From assembly GCF_003032475.1 (NCBI RefSeq), contig NZ_CP028369.1, positions 1,364,001 to 1,428,000 of the forward strand: DNA of 64,000 nucleotides, in the 5' to 3' direction. Under the pieces are notes generated by a model, which was given only the letters and a program-made list of their open reading frames with translations, had not been told where the DNA came from and made no database searches. Each line of letters starts with the position of its first letter. Within the stretch, counting starts at the first letter, position 1. Shown here one piece after another: positions 17,278-28,662 of this stretch. The DNA comes from Streptomyces sp. P3. Lineage in GTDB: Bacteria; Actinomycetota; Actinomycetes; Streptomycetales; Streptomycetaceae. The position numbers and the translations under genes were made by a program.

Positions 17278-17832
17278 ATGGCGCAACATTCCGGCAACGA
17301 GGCCCTCGCGGCGGAGACGGACGTCTCGGAGGCCGCCGTGCCCGAGCCCGCCCCCGACCACGCCTCCGCTCCCGGGTCGTCGTCCCGTCTGCTCGAACTC
17401 GTCGCCCTCGCCGAACAGGAGCCCGAACTCGGAGCTCTGCTGCCCTACTTGTCCGACCCGGCGCCCGCCGTCCGCCGCGAAGCGGTGGCCGTCCTCACCG
17501 AGACCCTGCCTTCGGGCACCGGCCCCGCGCTGGCCGAAGCGCTGCACGACCCGGCAGCAGCGGTACGCTCCGCCGCCCGAGCAGTGGAGGCCCTGACGGA
17601 CCCGGCCTGGCAGGTCCGTGCCGGCTCTGCCACCGCTCTGGCCGTGGCCCACCCCGAGACGGCCGTACCCGTCCTCGCCAAGGCCCTGGCCGATCCCAAC
17701 GCGGACGTCCGCAAGGCCGCCGTCCTGGCCCTGACCCGCCTCCGTGCCTCGGAGGCCGCCCGAGCCGCCCTCGCCACGGCGACGACCGACCCGGACGCCG
17801 ACGTCAGGGCCTACGCGGGCCGCGCCCTATGA
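17278..17832 (+). CDS. HEAT-repeat protein
   Basis: Protein of 184 aa. After an acidic Pro/Ala-rich N-terminus (about 1-37) come four to five HEAT-type helical pairs with the recurrent pattern DPxxxVRxxAxxAL: DPAPAVRREAVAVL, DPAAAVRSAARAVEAL, DPAWQVRAGSATAL, DPNADVRKAAVLAL and DPDADVRAYAGRAL. Such solenoids mediate protein-protein contacts, and PBS-lyase-type HEAT proteins act on phycobilin-like or metal-cofactor proteins. No partner is evident. ATG 17278 is used; TTG 17269 is an in-frame alternative. No clear ribosome site. Confidence 0.8.
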   Translation: MAQHSGNEALAAETDVSEAAVPEPAPDHASAPGSSSRLLELVALAEQEPELGALLPYLSDPAPAVRREAVAVLTETLPSGTGPALAEALHDPAAAVRSAARAVEALTDPAWQVRAGSATALAVAHPETAVPVLAKALADPNADVRKAAVLALTRLRASEAARAALATATTDPDADVRAYAGRAL

Positions 17833-17978
17833 CGAACGTGCCCGGACCGGCGACCACGGGCCGGGCACACCGAGGACCACGCGGCACGAGAACCACCCCG
17901 CCTCCAGTCTCGGCTCGCCTCCGACATCGGCTCCGGCTCGACTTCGGACTCGGCCTCGGCTGCGGGCTCCGGCCCGGG

Positions 17979-18017
17979 GCCTGGGCCCGGGACTGGGCCT
18001 GGGACTGGGCCCGGGAC
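17979..18017. repeat. Short GGGCC(C/T)GGGACT-type direct repeats
   Basis: Three 12-bp near-copies (CTGGGCCCGGGA, CTGGGCCTGGGA, CTGGGCCCGGGA) lie in the 233-bp gap between the HEAT-repeat gene and the end of recQ. GGGCCC palindromes inside could form hairpins acting as a bidirectional terminator between these convergent genes. Confidence 0.5.
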
Positions 18018-18065
18018 ACGACATCGGGACCCCGGGACGGATCAACGGATCGGGGGAGCGGCTCG

Positions 18066-20135
<2,070 letters not shown>

Positions 20136-20206
20136 CGTCCGGTCCCCCGTACGTCGCCCTTCCACCACTGCCTCCACGATAGGGGTCCGCACCGACACCG
20201 CCGGAG

Positions 20207-20215
20207 TTATCCACA
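20207..20215 (+). promoter_or_regulatory. DnaA-box-like nonamer TTATCCACA upstream of recQ
   Basis: A perfect match to the canonical bacterial DnaA box, in the noncoding leader 72 bp before the recQ start. A single box is not an origin; it could allow DnaA to influence recQ transcription, or be chance. Confidence 0.35.
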
Positions 20216-20288
20216 GACCCGATCCGGTGACTCTGCGTGATGACCCCGTTGGAGGGCGGCGCCGCTCGCTCCCCGTGCGACGACGACC

Positions 20289-20316
20289 GGCCCGGCTCCC
20301 CTCGGGGAACCGGGCC
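20289..20316. terminator. Strong hairpin after nuoN
   Basis: GGCCCGG (20289-20295) pairs with CCGGGCC (20310-20316), with an inner CCCC/GGGG stem and a tiny loop. It lies 43 bp beyond the nuoN stop and before recQ on the same strand, where the nuo transcript should end. No U-run follows, which is usual for high-GC actinobacterial terminators. Confidence 0.65.
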
Positions 20317-20358
20317 CACAACGCCGGCGAGCGCCGGCCGACGCGCCTCGTCGCCGGC

Positions 20359-22017
20359 TCAGCGCACGAACACTCCGGCCTGGTTCGCCAGGTCCAGGAA
20401 GTACTGCGGCGCGACGCCGAGCACGAGCGTGACCGCCACGCCCACGGCGATCGCCGTCATCGTCAGCGGTGACGGGACGGCGACGGTCGGGCCCTCGGGC
20501 CGCGGCTCGCTGAAGAACATCAGCACGATCACCCGGATGTAGAAGAAGGCGGCGATCGCGGACGAGATCACGCCGACCACGACCAACGGTGCCGCGCCGC
20601 CCTCCGCCGCCGCCTTGAACACGGCGAACTTACCGGCGAACCCGGAGGTCAGCGGGATACCGGCGAAGGCCAGCAGGAACACCGCGAACACGGCCGCCAC
20701 CAGCGGCGACCGCCGGCCGAGCCCCGCCCACTTGGACAGGTGTGTCGCCTCGCCGCCGGCGTCGCGCACGAGGGTGACCACGGCGAACGCGCCGATCGTC
20801 ACGAACGAGTACGCGGCCAGATAGAACAGGACGGACGAGACGCCGTCCGGGGTGGTCGCGATGACGCCGGCGAGGATGAATCCGGCGTGCGCGATCGACG
20901 AGTACGCCAGCAGCCGCTTGATGTCGGTCTGCGTGATCGCGACGATCGCGCCGCCCAGCATGGTGACGATCGCGACGCCCCACATCACCGGCCGCCAGTC
21001 CCAGCGCAACCCGGGCAGGACGACGTACAGCAGGCGGAGCAGCGCGCCGAACGCGGCCACCTTGGTCGCCGCGGCCATGAAGCCGGTGACGGGGGTCGGC
21101 GCACCCTGGTAGACGTCGGGCGTCCACATGTGGAAGGGCACCGCGCCGACCTTGAACAGCAGGCCCATGACGATCATCGCGGCACCGATGAGCAGCAGCG
21201 CGTCGTTGCCCATGGTGTCGGCGAGCGCCGGGTTCACGTTCTGCACCGTTCCGTCGACGACCTGCGCGATCGTCGCGTACGACACCGATCCCGCGTAGCC
21301 GTACAGCAGCGCGATGCCGAAGAGGGTGAAGGCGGAGGCGAACGCCCCGAGGAGGAAGTACTTGACCGCGGCCTCCTGCGACATGAGCCGCTTGCGGCGG
21401 GCCACCGCGCACAGGAGGTACAGCGGCAGCGAGAAGACTTCCAGGGCGATGAAGAGCGTCAGCAGGTCGTTGGCCGACGGGAAGACCAGCATGCCGGCGA
21501 CCGCGAACAGCAGCAGCGGGAAGACCTCGGTGGTCGTGAAACCCGCCTTGACGGCGGCCTTCTCGCTGTCGCTTCCGGGGACGGAGGCCGCCTGGGCGGC
21601 GAAGGAGTCGACCCGGTTGCCGTGCGCCTCGGGGTCGAGCCGCCGTTCGGCGAAGGTGAACGCGCCGACCAGGGCGGCCAGCAGAATCGTGCCCTGCAGG
21701 AAGAGGGCGGGTCCGTCGACCGCGATCGCGCCCATGGCGGCGATGCGCGCCTTCGTGGTGCCGTACCCGTCCTCCGCCAGCCAGATCACCGCGACGAAGG
21801 CGGAGACCAGCGCGGCGACGGTCAGGATCAGCTGGGCGTAGTAGCGGTGCTTGCGCGGCACGAACGCCTCGACCAGCACCCCGATGATCGCAGCGCCCAC
21901 GACGATCAAGGTGGGCGACAGTTGCCCGTACTCGATCTTCGGCGTGTCGATCTTCGAGATCGGTTCGGTCGCGGCTGCCGCCGTTGTCCACAGGCTGTGG
22001 ACGGCTGATGCGCTCAC
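20359..22017 (-). CDS. nuoN: NADH-quinone oxidoreductase subunit N
   Basis: Protein of 552 aa, about 14 transmembrane helices, antiporter-like proton channel of complex I next to NuoM. Conserved features include [24 protein letters not shown] with the key Glu in helix 5, and the Lys-bearing segment [25 protein letters not shown], followed by [16 protein letters not shown]. Start is GTG at 22017, overlapping the nuoM stop by 4 bp. The N-terminus is slightly longer than in enterobacteria. Codons near the start contain a palindrome with two DnaA-box-like halves. Last gene of the operon. Confidence 0.97.
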   Translation of the reverse strand: MSASAVHSLWTTAAAATEPISKIDTPKIEYGQLSPTLIVVGAAIIGVLVEAFVPRKHRYYAQLILTVAALVSAFVAVIWLAEDGYGTTKARIAAMGAIAVDGPALFLQGTILLAALVGAFTFAERRLDPEAHGNRVDSFAAQAASVPGSDSEKAAVKAGFTTTEVFPLLLFAVAGMLVFPSANDLLTLFIALEVFSLPLYLLCAVARRKRLMSQEAAVKYFLLGAFASAFTLFGIALLYGYAGSVSYATIAQVVDGTVQNVNPALADTMGNDALLLIGAAMIVMGLLFKVGAVPFHMWTPDVYQGAPTPVTGFMAAATKVAAFGALLRLLYVVLPGLRWDWRPVMWGVAIVTMLGGAIVAITQTDIKRLLAYSSIAHAGFILAGVIATTPDGVSSVLFYLAAYSFVTIGAFAVVTLVRDAGGEATHLSKWAGLGRRSPLVAAVFAVFLLAFAGIPLTSGFAGKFAVFKAAAEGGAAPLVVVGVISSAIAAFFYIRVIVLMFFSEPRPEGPTVAVPSPLTMTAIAVGVAVTLVLGVAPQYFLDLANQAGVFVR

Positions 22018-23585
22018 TTGGCCGCCTCCACCTCGGGCCGGGGGTCCTTCTTGTGTACGTCGGACAAGGTCTGCTTGACCGCCGGGTTCACGATGTCCGT
22101 GACGGGCTTGGGGTAGACGCCCAGGAAGATCAGCAGCACGATCAGCGGGGCGACGACGACGAGTTCACGCGCGCGCAGGTCCGGCATCGCGGAGACTTCG
22201 GGCTTGACGGGCCCCGTCATCGTCCGCTGGTAGAGGACCAGCGTGTAGAGCGCGGCGAGGACGATGCCGAAGGTGGCGATGATGCCGACGACCGGGTAGC
22301 GCGCGAACGTGCCCACCAGCACGAGGAACTCGCTCACGAAGGGCGCGAGCCCCGGCAGCGACAGCGTCGCCAGACCGCCGATCAGGAACGTGCCGGCCAG
22401 CACCGGAGCGACCTTCTGCACACCGCCGTAGTCGGCGATGAGCCGTGAACCGCGCCGCGAGATCAGGAATCCGGCGACCAGCAGCAGGGCCGCCGTCGAG
22501 ATGCCGTGGTTGACCATGTAGAGCGTCGCACCCGACTGGCCCTGGCTGGTCATCGCGAAGATGCCCAGGATGATGAACCCGAAGTGCGAGATCGACGCGT
22601 ACGCCACCAGCCGCTTGATGTCGCGCTGGCCGACGGCGAGCAGCGCCCCGTAGATGATGCTGATCAGCGCCAGGACCAGGATCACGGGTGTCGCCCACTT
22701 GCTGGCCTCCGGGAAGAGCTGGAGGCAGAAGCGGAGCATCGCGAAGGTGCCCACCTTGTCGACCACTGCCGTGATCAGTACCGCGACGGGAGCGGTGGCC
22801 TCCCCCATGGCGTTGGGCAGCCAGGTGTGCAGTGGCCACAGCGGGGCCTTCACCGCGAAGGCGAAGAAGAAGCCGAGGAACAGCCAGCGCTCGGTGTTCG
22901 TCGCCATGTCGAGCGTGCCGTTGGCACGGGCCTCGGCGATCTCCGTGAGCGAGAAGTTCCCGGCGACCACGTAGAGGCCGATCACCGCGGCCAGCATGAT
23001 CAGACCGCCGACCAGGTTGTACAGGAGGAACTTGACCGCCGCGTACGACCGCTGGGTGGCCGCCGTCTCCTCGCCGTGCGCGTGGGCACGGTCCCCGAAG
23101 CCGCCGATGAGGAAGTACATCGGGATGAGCATGGCTTCGAAGAAGATGTAGAAGAGAAAGACGTCGGTGGCCTCGAAGGAGAGGATCACCATGGCCTCGA
23201 CGGCCAGGATCAGGGCGAAGAAGCCCTGCGTGGGCCGCCAGCGCTTGCTGCCGGTCTCCAGCGGGTCGGCGTCGTGCCAGCCCGCGAGGATGATGAACGG
23301 GATCAGCAGCGCGGTCAGCGCGACGAGCGCGACCCCGATGCCGTCCACGCCGAGTTCGTACCGGACGCCGAAGTCGGCGATCCAGGAGTGGGATTCGGTC
23401 AGCTGGTAGCGGGCGCCGCCCGGGTCGAAACGGACCAGGACGACGATCGCCAGGACGAGTGTGGCGACGGAGAACAGCAGCGCCAGCGCTTTGGCGGCGT
23501 TGCGCCGGGCGGCCGGCACGGCGGCCGTGGCCACCGCCCCGATCGCCGGAAGCGCCGCCGTCGCTGTCAGCAGAGGAAAGGACAT
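22014..23585 (-). CDS. nuoM: NADH-quinone oxidoreductase subunit M
   Basis: Protein of 523 aa. About 14 transmembrane helices with the proton-antiporter signature: Glu of FFEAMLIPMYFLIG in helix 5, Lys of AFAVKAPLWPLHTWLPNAM in helix 7, and AYASISHFGFIILG. A His-containing loop (GDRAHAHGEETAATQ) lies between helices. It is the middle antiporter-like subunit of the membrane arm. Start: ATG 23585, five bases after the nuoL stop. The same frame is open far upstream to 25724, but only as an antisense-like shadow of nuoL. Carboxyl tail hydrophilic. Confidence 0.97.
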   Translation of the reverse strand: MSFPLLTATAALPAIGAVATAAVPAARRNAAKALALLFSVATLVLAIVVLVRFDPGGARYQLTESHSWIADFGVRYELGVDGIGVALVALTALLIPFIILAGWHDADPLETGSKRWRPTQGFFALILAVEAMVILSFEATDVFLFYIFFEAMLIPMYFLIGGFGDRAHAHGEETAATQRSYAAVKFLLYNLVGGLIMLAAVIGLYVVAGNFSLTEIAEARANGTLDMATNTERWLFLGFFFAFAVKAPLWPLHTWLPNAMGEATAPVAVLITAVVDKVGTFAMLRFCLQLFPEASKWATPVILVLALISIIYGALLAVGQRDIKRLVAYASISHFGFIILGIFAMTSQGQSGATLYMVNHGISTAALLLVAGFLISRRGSRLIADYGGVQKVAPVLAGTFLIGGLATLSLPGLAPFVSEFLVLVGTFARYPVVGIIATFGIVLAALYTLVLYQRTMTGPVKPEVSAMPDLRARELVVVAPLIVLLIFLGVYPKPVTDIVNPAVKQTLSDVHKKDPRPEVEAAK

Positions 23586-23590
23586 CGGTA

Positions 23591-25504
23591 TCAGACCGCC
23601 CTCATCAGCAGGGTCGCGGCGACGAGGACCACCGCACCGCCGAACATCGAGACCGCGTACGACCGCGCGAAGCCGTTCTGCAGTCGGCGCAGTCGCCCGG
23701 AGAGGCCGCCGACCGAGGCCGCCGTGCCGTTGACGACTCCGTCGACCAGGGTGTGATCGACGTAGACCAGGGAGCGTGTGAGGTGCTCGCCGCCACGGAC
23801 CAGCACGACGTGGTTGAAGTCGTCCTGGAACAGGTCCCGTCGGGCTGCCCGGGTGAGCAGGGACCCGCGCGGGGCGACGACCGGGACGGGGCGGCGGCCG
23901 TACTGGGCGTAGGCGATCGCCACGCCGATCACCAGCACCACCATCGTGGTGAGGGTGACGGTGAGGGCGCTGACCGGCGAGTCGCCGTGGGAGTGGCCCG
24001 TGACGGGCTCCAGCCAGTGCAGGAAGCGGTCGCCGATGCTGAAGAACCCGCCGGCGAACACCGATCCGAACGCCAGCACGATCATGGGGATCGTCATGGA
24101 CTTCGGGGACTCGTGCGGGTGCGGCTCGTGGCCGTCCGCGTCGGGCTGCCAGCGCTTCTCGCCGAAGAACGTCATCAGCATCACGCGTGTCATGTAGTAC
24201 GCGGTGATGGCCGCGCCGAGCAGGGCGCATCCGCCGAGGATCCAGCCCTCGGTGCCGCCCTTGGCGAACGCCGCCTCGATGATCTTGTCCTTGGAGAAGA
24301 ACCCGGACAGCCCGGGGAAACCGATGATCGCGAGGTAACCGAGACCGAAGGTGACGAAGGTGACCGGCATGTACGTGCGCAGGCCGCCGTACTTGCGCAT
24401 GTCGACCTCGTCGTTCATGCCGTGCATGACCGAGCCTGCCCCGAGGAAGAGCCCGGCCTTGAAGAAGCCGTGCGTCACCAGGTGCATGATCGCGAAGACG
24501 TAGCCGATGGGACCGAGGCCCGCGGCCAGCACCATGTAGCCGATCTGCGACATGGTCGAGCCGGCCAGCGCCTTCTTGATGTCGTCCTTCGCGCAACCGA
24601 CGATCGCACCGAACAGGAGCGTGACGGCGCCGACGACGGTGACGACGAGCTGTGCGTCGGGCGCGCCGTTGAAGACAGCGGCCGATCGGACGATCAGATA
24701 GACGCCCGCGGTCACCATGGTCGCCGCGTGGATGAGGGCCGAGACGGGGGTCGGGCCCTCCATCGCGTCCCCGAGCCAGGACTGCAGCGGCACCTGGGCG
24801 GACTTGCCGCAGGCGGCGAGCAACAGCATCAGGGCGATGGCGGTGAGCTTGCCCTCCGTCGCGTCCCCGGCGATGCCGGGCTCGCCCTCCGTCCCCAGCA
24901 GCGGGCCGAAGGCGAAGGTCCCGAAGGTGGTGAACATCAGCATGATGGCGATGGACAGGCCCATGTCGCCGACCCGGTTGACCAGGAACGCCTTCTTCGC
25001 GGCGGTGGCGGCGCTGGGCTTGTGCTGCCAGAAGCCGATGAGCAGGTACGACGCGAGGCCGACGCCTTCCCAGCCGACGTACAGCAGCAGGTAGTTGTCG
25101 GCGAGGACGAGCAGCAGCATCGCCGCGAGGAACAGGTTCAGGTAACCGAAGAAGCGGCGCCGCCGCTCGTCGTGCTCCATGTACCCGATCGAGTACAGGT
25201 GGATCAGCGAGCCGACGCCCGTGATCAGCAGCACGAACGTCATCGACAGCTGGTCGAGACGGAAGGCCACGTCCGCCTGGAAGCCCTCGACGGGGATCCA
25301 GCTGAACAGGTGCTGGGTCAGTGTGCGGTCTTCGGCGCTCCTGCTCAGCAGGTCGCTGAAGAGGACGACGCCGAGCACGAAGGAGACCGCCGCGAGCAGC
25401 GTGCCGATCCAGTGGCCGACGGCGTCGAGCCGGCGGCCGCCGACCAGCAGGACGGCCGCTCCGAGCAGGGGCGCCGCGATCAGCAGCGCAATCAGGTTGT
25501 CCAC
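23591..25504 (-). CDS. nuoL: NADH-quinone oxidoreductase subunit L
   Basis: Protein of 637 aa, the distal antiporter-like subunit. It carries [20 protein letters not shown] (helix 5 Glu), [31 protein letters not shown] (channel Lys) and [17 protein letters not shown]. The C-terminal lateral helix region (from about 540) ends with a membrane-anchoring helix. Start is GTG 25504 ([15 protein letters not shown]) with GGAAG upstream, 15 bp after nuoK. A His-rich cytoplasmic loop ([15 protein letters not shown]) occurs near residue 470. Confidence 0.97.
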   Translation of the reverse strand: MDNLIALLIAAPLLGAAVLLVGGRRLDAVGHWIGTLLAAVSFVLGVVLFSDLLSRSAEDRTLTQHLFSWIPVEGFQADVAFRLDQLSMTFVLLITGVGSLIHLYSIGYMEHDERRRRFFGYLNLFLAAMLLLVLADNYLLLYVGWEGVGLASYLLIGFWQHKPSAATAAKKAFLVNRVGDMGLSIAIMLMFTTFGTFAFGPLLGTEGEPGIAGDATEGKLTAIALMLLLAACGKSAQVPLQSWLGDAMEGPTPVSALIHAATMVTAGVYLIVRSAAVFNGAPDAQLVVTVVGAVTLLFGAIVGCAKDDIKKALAGSTMSQIGYMVLAAGLGPIGYVFAIMHLVTHGFFKAGLFLGAGSVMHGMNDEVDMRKYGGLRTYMPVTFVTFGLGYLAIIGFPGLSGFFSKDKIIEAAFAKGGTEGWILGGCALLGAAITAYYMTRVMLMTFFGEKRWQPDADGHEPHPHESPKSMTIPMIVLAFGSVFAGGFFSIGDRFLHWLEPVTGHSHGDSPVSALTVTLTTMVVLVIGVAIAYAQYGRRPVPVVAPRGSLLTRAARRDLFQDDFNHVVLVRGGEHLTRSLVYVDHTLVDGVVNGTAASVGGLSGRLRRLQNGFARSYAVSMFGGAVVLVAATLLMRAV

Positions 25505-25519
25505 GTTTCTTCCGACCCC

Positions 25520-25819
25520 TTACAGCTTCATCAGGCTGGCGTCGTCGACCGAGGCCGAGTGGCGGGAACGGAACAGCGACACGATGATCGCGAGTCCGAC
25601 CACGACCTCCGCGGCGGCGACGACCATCGTGAAGAAGGCGATGATCTGGCCGTCGAGATTGCCGTGCATCCGGGAGAAGGCGACGAACGCGAGGTTGCAG
25701 GCGTTGAGCATCAGCTCGACGCACATGAAGACGACGATCGCGTTGCGCCTGATCAGCACGCCCGTGGCACCGATCGTGAACAACAGGGCCGCGAGATAGA
25801 GGTAGTTGACGGGGTTCAC
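25520..25819 (-). CDS. nuoK: NADH-quinone oxidoreductase subunit K
   Basis: Protein of 99 aa with three transmembrane helices. Two buried Glu residues known to matter for proton pumping are in [13 protein letters not shown] and [16 protein letters not shown] start at 25819 overlaps the nuoJ stop by 4 bp. Typical length for the family. Confidence 0.97.
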   Translation of the reverse strand: MNPVNYLYLAALLFTIGATGVLIRRNAIVVFMCVELMLNACNLAFVAFSRMHGNLDGQIIAFFTMVVAAAEVVVGLAIIVSLFRSRHSASVDDASLMKL

Positions 25820-26670
25820 TTCGACGCCTCCTCGGTCCGCCGGGAGTTCGGCCCCAGACGGGGCGGCTCGATCGCGGCCCGCTCCAGGCGCTCCTCGGCG
25901 CGCTGTTCGAGGGCCTTGAGGTCGCTCAGCGCCTCGGCGGACACGTCCCTGATCTGACCGCGCTCGCGCAGCGTCCTGCTGACCGTGAGCTCCGACGGGG
26001 TGCCGTCGGGCAGCAGGCCCTGGACGTCCACCGCGTTGTGCCGCGCGTACACGCCGGGGGCCGGCAGCGGCGGAACGTGCTTGCCTTCACGGACACGCTG
26101 CTCGGCCAGCTCCCGCTGGGTCCTGGGCCGCTCGGTGCGCTCGCGGTGGGTGAGCACCATGGCGCCCACGGCCGCCGTGATGAGCAGGGCGCCGGTGATC
26201 TCGAAAGCGAACACGTACTTCGTGAAGATGAGAGCGGCGAGGCCCTCCACGTTGCCGTGCGCGTTCGCCTCGGTGAGGCCGTTGAACTCCGTCAGGGAGG
26301 CGTTGCCGATGCCGGCGATCAGCAGGACGCCGAAGCCGAGACCGCACAGCAGCGCCAGCCAGCGCTGCCCCTTGATGGTCTCCTTCAGCGAGTCCGCCGC
26401 GGTGACGCCGACGAGCATCACCACGAAGAGGAAGAGCATCATGATCGCGCCGGTGTAGACCACGATCTGCACGATGCCCAGGAAATAGGCGCCGTTGGCG
26501 AGGTAGAACACCGCCAGGACGATCATGGTGCCGGCGAGACAGAGCGCACTGTGCACGGCCTTCTTCATGAAGACGGTGGACAGGGCGCCGATCACCGCGA
26601 CCGTGCCGAGCACCCAGAACTGGAAGGCCTCACCGGTGGAGGTGGCGTAGGCGGCGAGCTGCGCGCTCAT
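25816..26670 (-). CDS. nuoJ: NADH-quinone oxidoreductase subunit J with long C-terminal tail
   Basis: Protein of 284 aa. Five transmembrane helices occupy the first ~175 residues, including the pi-bulge-type helix [19 protein letters not shown]. The remaining ~110 residues are a hydrophilic cytoplasmic tail rich in Arg/Glu ([40 protein letters not shown]). Enterobacterial NuoJ (about 184 aa) lacks this tail. ATG 26670 overlaps the nuoI stop by 4 bp. Confidence 0.96.
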   Translation of the reverse strand: MSAQLAAYATSTGEAFQFWVLGTVAVIGALSTVFMKKAVHSALCLAGTMIVLAVFYLANGAYFLGIVQIVVYTGAIMMLFLFVVMLVGVTAADSLKETIKGQRWLALLCGLGFGVLLIAGIGNASLTEFNGLTEANAHGNVEGLAALIFTKYVFAFEITGALLITAAVGAMVLTHRERTERPRTQRELAEQRVREGKHVPPLPAPGVYARHNAVDVQGLLPDGTPSELTVSRTLRERGQIRDVSAEALSDLKALEQRAEERLERAAIEPPRLGPNSRRTEEASK

Positions 26671-27308
26671 CGGCCGACCACCTCCTCCGACGCCGGCTCG
26701 TCCGCGCCGGACGTGGCGGCGGCCTCCTGCGGGCCCTCTCCCCTGGAGACGGCCGTCTGGCGTTCCGTGCCGGGAGCGGCCTCCGTGACCAGGCCCCGGT
26801 AGTAGTCCTGCTCGTCCGTGCCCGGGTAGATGGCGTGCGGCGAGTCGACCATGCCCTCCTCGAGACCGGCGAGCAGTTGCTCCTTGGTGAAGATCAGGTT
26901 GGCGCGGCTGGTGTCGGCCAGCTCGAACTCGTTGGTCATCGTCAACGCGCGCGTGGGACACGCCTCGATGCACAGGCCGCACAGGATGCAGCGGGCGTAG
27001 TTGATCTGGTAGACGCGCCCGTACCGCTCGCCCGGGGAGTAGCGCTCCTCGTCGGTGTTGTCCGCGCCCTCCACGTAGATGGCGTCGGCGGGGCAGGCCC
27101 AGGCGCACAGCTCACAGCCGACGCACTTCTCCAGGCCGTCCGGATGGCGGTTGAGCTGGTGCCGTCCGTGGAACCGGGGAGCTGTGGTCTTCTCCTGCTC
27201 CGGGTACTGCTCGGTCAGCCGCTTCTTGAACATGGCCTTGAAGGTCACGCCGAAGCCGGCCACGGGATTCTGGAAACCGGGCTTGGTCTCCTTGGGCTCC
27301 TCAGCCAT
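26667..27308 (-). CDS. nuoI: NADH-quinone oxidoreductase subunit I (2x[4Fe-4S])
   Basis: Protein of 213 aa. Two ferredoxin motifs, [12 protein letters not shown] and [12 protein letters not shown], bind the N6a and N6b clusters that pass electrons from NuoG to NuoB. A Glu/Ala-rich tail of about 45 residues follows the folded domain. ATG 27308 with a strong AAAGGAGG ribosome site; an upstream in-frame start at 27341 is less likely. Overlaps the nuoH end by 8 bp. Confidence 0.97.
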   Translation of the reverse strand: MAEEPKETKPGFQNPVAGFGVTFKAMFKKRLTEQYPEQEKTTAPRFHGRHQLNRHPDGLEKCVGCELCAWACPADAIYVEGADNTDEERYSPGERYGRVYQINYARCILCGLCIEACPTRALTMTNEFELADTSRANLIFTKEQLLAGLEEGMVDSPHAIYPGTDEQDYYRGLVTEAAPGTERQTAVSRGEGPQEAAATSGADEPASEEVVGR

Positions 27309-28662
27309 CGGACGCCTCCTTTCCATCCAGCGATCCGTCACTCACAGTGTCCGCTCCACCACTGACAACGAGCTCCCGCTCCCGGCTCGGGCGACGCCTG
27401 GGCACCGGCGGCAGCTCCTGCCCCGGCAGCGGCGGCACGGGGAACCCGCCGGCCATCGGGTCGAATTCGGCCGGCTCGGCAGGGGCCTGCGCCTCCTTCC
27501 GCGCGTTGCGGAACATGTCCGCGACGAAGGAGAGCAACAGCAGGACCAGGACGCCGCCGCACACGTAGAGGGCGATGTCGGCGAAGTCGTAGTTCTCGTT
27601 GCGCAGGGTCCGTACGGTCGCGACGAGCATCAGCCACGTCACCGATACCGGGATCAGGACCTTCCAGCCGAGCTTCATCAACTGGTCGTAGCGGACGCGG
27701 GGGAGCGTGCCGCGCAGCCAGATGAAGAAGAACAGCAGCAGTTGCACCTTGACGACGAACCAGAGCATCGGCCACCAGCCGTGGTTCGCGCCCTCCCAGA
27801 AACCGCTGATCGGCCAGGGGGCGCGCCAGCCGCCGAGGAAGAGCGTGGTCGCCACGGCGGAGACCGTCACCATGTTCACGTACTCGGCGAGCATGAACAT
27901 CGCGAACTTGATCGACGAGTACTCGGTGTTGAAGCCGCCGACCAGGTCGCCCTCGGACTCCGGCATGTCGAAGGGGGCGCGGTTGGTCTCGCCGACCATC
28001 GTGATGATGTAGAGGACGAAGGAGACCGGCAGCAGGAGGATGTACCAGCGGTCCTGCTGCTGCTCGACGATCGTCGAGGTCGACATCGACCCCGAGTAGA
28101 GGAAGACCGAGGCGAACGCCGCGCCCATGGCGATCTCGTAGGAGATCATCTGCGCGCAGGACCGCAGGCCGCCCAGCAGCGGGTAGGTGGAGCCGGAGCT
28201 CCAGCCGGCCAGCACGATGCCGTAGATCCCGACGGATGCGACCGCCAGCACGTAGAGCATCGCGATCGGCAGGTCGGTCAGCTGCATCGTGGTGCGCTGG
28301 CCGAAGATCGAGACCTCGTTGTCGGCGGGCCCGAAGGGGATCACCGCGATCGCCATGAAGGCCGGGACGGCCGCGACGATCGGCGCGAGGACGTACACCA
28401 CCTTGTCCGCGCGTTTGACGACGAGGTCCTCCTTCAGCATCAGCTTGATGCCGTCGGCGAGGGACTGGAGCATGCCCCAGGGACCGTGCCGGTTGGGGCC
28501 GATGCGCAACTGCATCCAGGCGACGACCTTGCGCTCCCAGACGATGGAGAACAGCACGGTCACCATCAGGAAGGCGAAGCAGAAGACCGCCTTGACGACG
28601 ACCAGCCACCAGGGGTCGCGGCCGAACATCGAGAGGTCCTCAGCGGCGAAGTACGGGCTCAT
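27301..28662 (-). CDS. nuoH: NADH-quinone oxidoreductase subunit H
   Basis: Protein of 453 aa with eight transmembrane helices, forming the quinone-binding chamber with NuoB and NuoD. Diagnostic segments are [54 protein letters not shown] and [16 protein letters not shown] Pro/Glu/Arg-rich C-terminal tail of about 70 residues ([16 protein letters not shown]) is absent from enterobacterial NuoH. ATG 28662 overlaps the nuoG stop by 4 bp. Confidence 0.97.
   Translation of the reverse strand: MSPYFAAEDLSMFGRDPWWLVVVKAVFCFAFLMVTVLFSIVWERKVVAWMQLRIGPNRHGPWGMLQSLADGIKLMLKEDLVVKRADKVVYVLAPIVAAVPAFMAIAVIPFGPADNEVSIFGQRTTMQLTDLPIAMLYVLAVASVGIYGIVLAGWSSGSTYPLLGGLRSCAQMISYEIAMGAAFASVFLYSGSMSTSTIVEQQQDRWYILLLPVSFVLYIITMVGETNRAPFDMPESEGDLVGGFNTEYSSIKFAMFMLAEYVNMVTVSAVATTLFLGGWRAPWPISGFWEGANHGWWPMLWFVVKVQLLLFFFIWLRGTLPRVRYDQLMKLGWKVLIPVSVTWLMLVATVRTLRNENYDFADIALYVCGGVLVLLLLSFVADMFRNARKEAQAPAEPAEFDPMAGGFPVPPLPGQELPPVPRRRPSRERELVVSGGADTVSDGSLDGKEASDG

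Noticed and set aside
20207..22002. Replication origin
   Set aside because: Only isolated DnaA-like boxes are present; no box cluster and no dnaA/dnaN/gyr genes.
23459..25957. 832-residue plus-strand frame over nuoL/nuoK
   Set aside because: Antisense shadow of nuo genes, rich in Asp/Glu/Arg/His, with no family features.
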